46,371 bases of DNA, taken from assembly GCA_001896545.1 (NCBI GenBank), contig MPOT01000017.1, forward strand, positions 1-46,371, given 5' to 3'. How positions within the stretch are numbered: position 1 is the stretch's first letter; every line of letters begins with the position of its first letter. The DNA comes from Tepidanaerobacter sp. EBM-38 (lineage in GTDB: Bacteria; Bacillota; Thermosediminibacteria; Thermosediminibacterales; Tepidanaerobacteraceae). Under the pieces are notes generated by a model that saw nothing but the letters and a program-made list of their open reading frames with translations, searched no databases and was not told the DNA's origin. Of the stretch, positions 41,918 through 46,371 are shown one piece after another. A program made the translations under genes and the position numbers.

Positions 41918-42820
41918 GTGAGGACAATTTTAATTAAGCACAAAAAAATTCTAGCTTTGGTCATACTTTTATCATTGGCAATACCATTAATTTTATCTGC
42001 TTGCGCTACAAGCGCATCGTCAAATAAGACAAAAGATAATGTAGTTGCACGTGTAAATGGTGAAGTTATTACAAAGGATGAGCTATATGAAGTTTTGGTC
42101 AAGGAAAATGGCAAGGCAGCTCTAAATTCATTAATTGTAAATAAAATAATTGAGCTTGAGGCTAAAAGTCAGGATATTAAAATAGCTGAGGAAGATATAC
42201 AAAAAGAGATAGATAAGTTAGCAGAGCCGTATGGCGGCGAGGAAGGATTTACGCAATTCCTTGAAATATACGGTTACTCATTAGATGAAATAAAGAACAA
42301 TATTAAGACGAACTTAAACGTTAAAAAGCTGCTTGAACCAAATATTAAAATAGAGGAAAATGAAATAAAAAGTTACTTTGATGCAAATAAAGAAAGTTTC
42401 GATACGAAAGAGCAGGTAAAGGCAAGTCATATCCTGGTTGACAGTGAAGATAAGGCAAAGGAAGTTAAAGAAAAGCTGCTAAACGGTGAAGACTTTGCCG
42501 AGCTTGCAAAAAATTATTCAATAGATACTGCAAATAATCAGCGAGGCGGCGAATTAGGTTTTTTTACAAGGGGAGAAATGACACCGGAGTTTGAAAATGC
42601 TGCTTTTTCATTAGAGGTAGGCAAAATCAGTGAACCGGTAAAAACAGAATTTGGATATCATATTATCAAGGTTGAAGATAAGAAACAGGCAAAAGAAGCA
42701 ACGTATGAAGAAAGCAAAGAAGATATAAGAAATATTTTATTAGAAGAGAAATTATCGGCTTCCTTCAGCACTTGGATTCAGGATAAATTCGATGAATATA
42801 AAATAGATATCCTTTTATAA
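41918..42820 (+). CDS. prsA: PrsA-like foldase lipoprotein (parvulin-type peptidylprolyl isomerase)
   Basis: A 300-residue lipoprotein. Signal peptide with lipobox ILSAC near residue 29, N-terminal SurA-like chaperone helices (VARVNGEVITKDELYEVLVKENGKAALNSLIVNKIIELEAKSQ), and a parvulin domain at about 165-260: VKASHILVDSEDKAKEVKEKL, FAELAKNYSIDTANNQRGGELGFFTRGEM, FENAAFSLEVGKISEPVKTEFGYHIIKVED. It helps exported proteins fold outside the membrane. The start is unclear: the GTG at 41918 sits within GGGTGAGG, the best ribosome site, and downstream in frame only ATT codons (41927, 41933) precede the signal peptide. Monocistronic. Confidence 0.93.
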   Translation: MRTILIKHKKILALVILLSLAIPLILSACATSASSNKTKDNVVARVNGEVITKDELYEVLVKENGKAALNSLIVNKIIELEAKSQDIKIAEEDIQKEIDKLAEPYGGEEGFTQFLEIYGYSLDEIKNNIKTNLNVKKLLEPNIKIEENEIKSYFDANKESFDTKEQVKASHILVDSEDKAKEVKEKLLNGEDFAELAKNYSIDTANNQRGGELGFFTRGEMTPEFENAAFSLEVGKISEPVKTEFGYHIIKVEDKKQAKEATYEESKEDIRNILLEEKLSASFSTWIQDKFDEYKIDILL

Positions 42821-42882
42821 TTTATCGTTTATAGTCTCTAATTGCCAAGCCCGGTATTTTAATGTCCAAGCAGTTCATCTTC

Positions 42883-42911
42883 TTGATATTTTACTTTTTT
42901 TGTTATATAAT
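42883..42911 (+). promoter_or_regulatory. Promoter of ssrA
   Basis: TTGATA (42883-42888), 17 bases, TATAAT (42906-42911), about 24 bases before the mature 5' end, leaving a short precursor for RNase P. Confidence 0.8.
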
Positions 42912-42934
42912 AGGTATGTAAACAACTTAATAAG

Positions 42935-43284
42935 GGGGGCGTTTGGTTTCGACGGGGGTGGCAGTGGTAAGAGCTGCAGGCCGAGCTTTCCGACTCGTAA
43001 ATCCGGAAGCGAATTTAAACGCCAATAACGATTTAGCTTACGCTGCTTAATTAAAGCGGTGCGTCCTTCCTTGGCTTTGCCCGAGAGCCGGGGATAAGGG
43101 CGTCAAAAAGTCGGGATTTTCTTTTGGCATTGCTCTGGTGCTAAAAGAGAAACTTACAGAGCTGGCCGAGCTTTAATCCTTCCCTCAGGAGTAAAGCCGG
43201 CAAGATTTAAAATGAGGGATAAGCTTGTAGACGCTCTTATTGATGTACCTCCGGACAGGGGTTCGATTCCCCTCGCCTCCACCA
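42935..43284 (+). ncRNA. ssrA: Transfer-messenger RNA (tmRNA)
   Basis: The 5' acceptor arm GGGGGCG (42935-42941) pairs with CGCCTCC before the encoded CCA at the 3' end (43282-43284). The 5' TTTGGTTTCGACGGGG and the 3' T-arm GGGGTTCGATTCCCC are the typical tRNA-like parts. The reading frame for the tag begins GCC at 43021 and ends TAA at 43048-43050, encoding ANNDLAYAA. It rescues stalled ribosomes and marks the products for proteolysis. Single piece, not permuted. Length 350 is normal. Confidence 0.98.
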
Positions 43285-43312
43285 TAAAAGAACTTAAATA
43301 TTGATATAAATA

Positions 43313-43346
43313 TAAACCTCTTGATTTCAAGAGGTTTTGTTATTTT
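43313..43346 (+). terminator. Rho-independent terminator of ssrA
   Basis: Stem AAACCTCTTGA (43314-43324) pairs with TCAAGAGGTTT (43327-43337), then TGTTATTTT. Confidence 0.85.
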
Positions 43347-43428
43347 ATAGATAAATTTGAGATTAAATTTTCATATACTTTCTTGCATTCGCAAGACCTT
43401 AAGCTAATATTTGGAATTACAGCAGATT

Positions 43429-44127
43429 TTAAGCGTTGAGACTTGTAATCCTTGTATACTCCTCTGCTACTTCTCTCAGCTTTTCGCAGCTAATATCCAA
43501 AGTGCAAGAGTCGTTTATTCTAACTGCAGTGCCGAAATGCACTTCAGATATCCCTGTTTTTTCAATAACAGGCCTTAAAATTTCTTTTGTCATGCCTCCG
43601 CCTGCCATAATTGCAAGCTTTCCCTCGCCGGCCTCAGCCATCCGGCGGATTACATCGAGGTTGTCTATAATTTTGCCCTTTCCGCCAGAGGTTAAAATAC
43701 GGTTGATCTGAGGGTACTTTGTTAGAATTTTAACGCTCTTCACTAAGTCATTAGTTTCCTCAATTGCCCTGTGAAATGTCACGTCAAGACCTTCTGCTGC
43801 TTCCAGCAATTTTTCTAAATTTTCTTCAGCGATATTGCCATTTTCATCTATCATGCCTATAACGATTCCGTTTGCTTTAAGCTCTTTTACAATTTCTATG
43901 TCTTCTCTCATAATCTCTATGTCTTCTTTGCTGTATACAAAAGATTTGGCATGGGGACGAATCATTACATTAACAGGAATGGTAACTTTTTCAACTACAT
44001 TTTTAATAAGGGCATAGCTTGGTGTAAGCCCTCCCTCAGTAAGACTTGACACCAACTCTATCCTTTGGCCGCCACAAGCCTCTATTTTTAGTGCATCATC
44101 AATACATGTCGCTATAACTTCCAACAT
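43429..44127 (-). CDS. cutC: CutC family protein
   Basis: A 232-residue TIM-barrel protein. Marks: IDDALKIEACGGQRIELVSSLTEGGLTPS near 12-40, VNVMIRPHAKSFVYSKEDIEIM, ANGIVIGMIDENGNI, VTFHRAIEET near 115, RILTSGGKG and IMAGGGMTKE. The name comes from a supposed copper role in E. coli that has not held up well; the family probably acts on a sugar or small metabolite. Here it is 23 bases downstream of nagA on the same strand and likely belongs to the amino-sugar unit. ATG start after GAGGTG. Confidence 0.9.
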   Translation of the reverse strand: MLEVIATCIDDALKIEACGGQRIELVSSLTEGGLTPSYALIKNVVEKVTIPVNVMIRPHAKSFVYSKEDIEIMREDIEIVKELKANGIVIGMIDENGNIAEENLEKLLEAAEGLDVTFHRAIEETNDLVKSVKILTKYPQINRILTSGGKGKIIDNLDVIRRMAEAGEGKLAIMAGGGMTKEILRPVIEKTGISEVHFGTAVRINDSCTLDISCEKLREVAEEYTRITSLNA

Positions 44128-44150
44128 ATCTTATCACCTCTACACTTTCT

Positions 44151-45320
44151 TTAGTATGCTTTTACAACATTTAAAATGTTGAGCTCTTCATCAAAAATTA
44201 TAAGGTCTGCATCTTTTCCTATTTCTATACTGCCTTTGTATCTATCTATGCCGATAGCTCTGGCCGGATTTAAACTGGCCATGCGCACAGCATCCTGTAA
44301 AGGCACCCCCACCATTTTCACCATGTTATACACAGCTTGATTTAGCGTAAGTGTTGAACCGGCTAAAGTACCATCTATAAGCCGGGCTTGTCTATCTTTT
44401 ACTATAACTTTTTGTCCGCCCAAGGTGTATTCCCCATCTTGAAGACCTGCTGCCATCATAGAGTCAGAGATAAGTATGACTTTATCTTTGCCCTTTGCAT
44501 TTACAACTAGCCTCATAGCACCCGGGTGTAAATGAATGCCGTCACAAATCATCTCACAGTATACTCTTTCATCAGTCAGCGCAGCCCCGGCAATTCCCGG
44601 CTCTCTGTGCGTAAAACTTTTCATGCCATTAAAAATATGGGTAACCTGTGTTGCTCCATGATCAAAAGCATTTTTTGCAATCTCAAAAGAGGCATCACTG
44701 TGACCTGCTGATACCGTTATGCCTTGACTATGTAAAAAACTTACCGCTTCCATGGCATACGGAAGTTCTGGTGCTAATGCCACTACTTTTATAGAGTTTC
44801 CTGATAGTTTAATTAAATCCACAAGTTCGTCAATATCCGGGTTTTTTAGGTATTCAGGCGATTGAGCCCCTTTTTTAGCCAAAGAAAAATACGGTCCCTC
44901 AAGATACAACCCCAAAACTTCTGCCTGCGGATTGTTTGAGATGTCTAAGGTTCCGTGTTTTTGTTGTACCATATAGTCAGATACATTTTTTATAGCTTTT
45001 TTTGTATCCGCAGTTGATGCTGTCATAGTTGTAGCCAAAAATCCTGTTACACCGTTTTTACTGTGAAATCGGGCCATTGCATCCAGTGCTTCAAATGTGG
45101 CATCCATGGTATCATGTCCTGAATTTGCATGTGTATGAATGTCTATAAAACCCGGTGAAAGATAGTTCCCTTTGGCATCTATTATTTCATCAAAACCGCC
45201 TTCTTCTAATGTTCCCGCTGGCGCTATATGCTTTATTTTAGTTCCTTCAACAGCCAGTTCAAAACCATATAATATCTCATAAGGTGTAATGATATTGGCA
45301 CTTTTTATAAAAAGACTCAT
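44151..45320 (-). CDS. nagA: N-acetylglucosamine-6-phosphate deacetylase
   Basis: A 389-residue amidohydrolase. Marks: PGFIDIHTHANSGHDTMDA near 56-74 with HxH metal-site-like residues, LGLYLEGPYFSLAKKGAQ with the metal glutamate, VSAGHSDASFEIA, THIFNGMKSFTHREPGIAGA, ICDGIHLHPGAM and LISDSMMAAGL with the catalytic aspartate. It produces glucosamine-6-phosphate for nagB. ATG start after AGGAGG. It has its own promoter after the nagB terminator, and cutC follows. Confidence 0.96.
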   Translation of the reverse strand: MSLFIKSANIITPYEILYGFELAVEGTKIKHIAPAGTLEEGGFDEIIDAKGNYLSPGFIDIHTHANSGHDTMDATFEALDAMARFHSKNGVTGFLATTMTASTADTKKAIKNVSDYMVQQKHGTLDISNNPQAEVLGLYLEGPYFSLAKKGAQSPEYLKNPDIDELVDLIKLSGNSIKVVALAPELPYAMEAVSFLHSQGITVSAGHSDASFEIAKNAFDHGATQVTHIFNGMKSFTHREPGIAGAALTDERVYCEMICDGIHLHPGAMRLVVNAKGKDKVILISDSMMAAGLQDGEYTLGGQKVIVKDRQARLIDGTLAGSTLTLNQAVYNMVKMVGVPLQDAVRMASLNPARAIGIDRYKGSIEIGKDADLIIFDEELNILNVVKAY

Positions 45321-45357
45321 TAAGCTTCCTCCTGTTTTTATTCTAGTACTTTAATAT

Positions 45358-45385
45358 ATTTTACCATAGAAAGGTTGATTGTAAA
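45358..45385 (-). promoter_or_regulatory. Promoter of nagA-cutC
   Basis: On minus TTTACA (45385-45380), 16 bases, TAAAAT (45363-45358), about 38 bases before the nagA start. Confidence 0.6.
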
Positions 45386-45408
45386 AAATACTTTTCACTT
45401 TCGTAAAT

Positions 45409-45443
45409 AAAAAACGCCAGGAGAAAATTGCTCTTGGCGTTTT
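45409..45443. terminator. Rho-independent terminator of nagB
   Basis: AAAACGCCA (45411-45419) pairs with TGGCGTTTT (45435-45443), with an additional inner GAG/CTC, and with A- and T-runs on either side. Lies between nagB and the nagA promoter. Confidence 0.85.
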
Positions 45444-45457
45444 ATCTAGCTTTTATT

Positions 45458-46192
45458 TTATCTCTTGCACAGCGATGCTGCTTCTTCATCCATTATTATT
45501 GTTACATCGGGATGAAGCATGAGTAATGACGCGGGAACTTTTGTAGTTACAACATCGCTATTAAGAAGTTTTGCCATGATTTCGGCTTTATTCTTACCAC
45601 TTGCCAACAGCAGAATTTTTTTGGCTTTCATTATGGAGCCAATACCCATGGTTATAGCTTTTGTGGGAACTTCTTCTGGCGAATCAAAAAAACGGGAATT
45701 TGCTTTAATTGTATCTTCTGTAAGGTCGGTTAGGTGTGTTCCTAGAACCAATTCCTCTGCAGGCTCATTAAAACCTATATGACCATTTACACCGATTCCC
45801 AGTAGTTGTAAGTCTATGCCGCCATATTTTTCGATTTCTTCATCGTACTGTTTGCAGTAAGTTTCGACATCTGATACCAAGCCGTTTGGTATGTGGACAT
45901 TTTCTTTTTTTATATTTACATGGTTGAAAAGATTCTCGAACATGAAATAATTATAGCTCTGGGGATTATCAGAAGCAAGGCCATAATATTCGTCTAGATT
46001 AAAGGATACTGCCTTGGAAAAATCCAATCCTTCTTCCTTATGCATCCGGATAAGCTCCTGGTATGTCCCTATAGGAGTGCTTCCTGTAGCAAGCCCAAGA
46101 ACTAAATCAGGTTTTTGTTGTATTTCATTAGCAAAAATTTGAGCTGCCTTTTTACTCATGGCTGAATAATCTTTCTCAATAAATACCTGCAT
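45458..46192 (-). CDS. nagB: Glucosamine-6-phosphate deaminase
   Basis: A 244-residue isomerase-deaminase converting glucosamine-6-phosphate to fructose-6-phosphate and ammonia. Marks: [18 protein letters not shown] near 34-51, FNLDEYYGL near 84, [17 protein letters not shown] near 132-148 with the catalytic residues, and [22 protein letters not shown]. The short form, common in Firmicutes, lacks the E. coli allosteric tail. ATG start preceded by GGAGGTA. Its product enters glycolysis at the substrate of the PPi-phosphofructokinase. Confidence 0.96.
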   Translation of the reverse strand: MQVFIEKDYSAMSKKAAQIFANEIQQKPDLVLGLATGSTPIGTYQELIRMHKEEGLDFSKAVSFNLDEYYGLASDNPQSYNYFMFENLFNHVNIKKENVHIPNGLVSDVETYCKQYDEEIEKYGGIDLQLLGIGVNGHIGFNEPAEELVLGTHLTDLTEDTIKANSRFFDSPEEVPTKAITMGIGSIMKAKKILLLASGKNKAEIMAKLLNSDVVTTKVPASLLMLHPDVTIIMDEEAASLCKR

Positions 46193-46231
46193 TATATTAC
46201 CTCCTGTCAGTTTTTAGACTGTCCATAAAAG

Positions 46232-46260
46232 ATTATATCACTATGAAAAGTTATTGTATA
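46232..46260 (-). promoter_or_regulatory. Promoter of nagB
   Basis: On minus TATACA (46260-46255), 17 bases, TATAAT (46237-46232) with an extended TGA before it; about 40 bases before the nagB start. Further upstream to 46371 nothing else was recognised. Confidence 0.62.
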
Positions 46261-46371
46261 CTTATTTACACAATGAGCTTTTTGCTTTGTGACCTTTTTT
46301 ATTCTCAACCATAATTTTACAGCTATATTTTCTCCATTTAATACGCTCAAAAAAGGTTTTTATTAGGTCAA

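Noticed and set aside
1..46371. CRISPR arrays, tRNA genes, prophage or complete insertion sequences
   Set aside because: No regularly spaced repeats, cloverleaf sequences besides tmRNA, or transposase/integrase motifs were found on reading both strands.

Overview
This window looks like the chromosome of a low-GC anaerobic Firmicute of the class Clostridia. The evidence is: AGGAGG-type ribosome binding sites before almost every gene, many TTG and GTG starts, sigma-A promoters with 16-18 base spacers, a PPi-type phosphofructokinase, two-subunit class I fumarase, SLH-anchored surface protein, CtsR- and PurR-like operators, and the Bacillus/Clostridium gene order acpS-nnrD-alr-mazE-mazF. Species identity is inference; a moderately thermophilic Tepidanaerobacter/Thermosediminibacter-like organism would fit. 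No prophage, intact insertion sequence, CRISPR array or tRNA was seen.

Layout. 1-908 (minus) is the start of a BREX phage-defence operon (brxA, brxB), cut by the window edge. 1079-5386 holds a purine permease with a PurR-type operator, a YlqG/FlhX-like pair, an MgtC-like membrane protein and GlpP. 5690-7834 is an SLH surface protein. 8057-10736 (minus) is fumarase alpha, fumarase beta, malic enzyme. 11144-16171 is the translation-fidelity cluster: ABC-F ATPase and tsaD on plus, facing tsaE-tsaB-rimI on minus. 16265-20244 (minus) is a four-gene operon of HD-GYP protein, class I glutamine amidotransferase, DppA and amidohydrolase. 20469-24317 (minus) is acpS-nnrD/E-alr-mazE-mazF. 24524-27310 has Hsp20, ThiT under a TPP riboswitch, and PPi-phosphofructokinase.

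27461-35434 (minus) is a carbohydrate regulon. A promoter with two direct repeats drives an ATPase, permease and binding-protein transporter. Just upstream, a second operon encodes an AraC-type response regulator, a histidine kinase with almost no extracellular part, and an RbsA-like double ABC protein whose Walker, signature and catalytic motifs are eroded. The last is the best candidate here for an undescribed device: a dead ATPase placed between a transporter and a sensor kinase.

35662-40750 (plus) is a PRD regulator followed by lactose/cellobiose-type PTS IIA, a glycosylasparaginase, IIC and IIB. With nagA and nagB at 44151-46192, this suggests catabolism of N-glycan remnants such as GlcNAc-Asn. 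A decayed copy of part of the regulator's IIA domain lies after the operon (40815-40947). The remaining genes are an SGNH hydrolase, a PrsA-like foldase, tmRNA and cutC.
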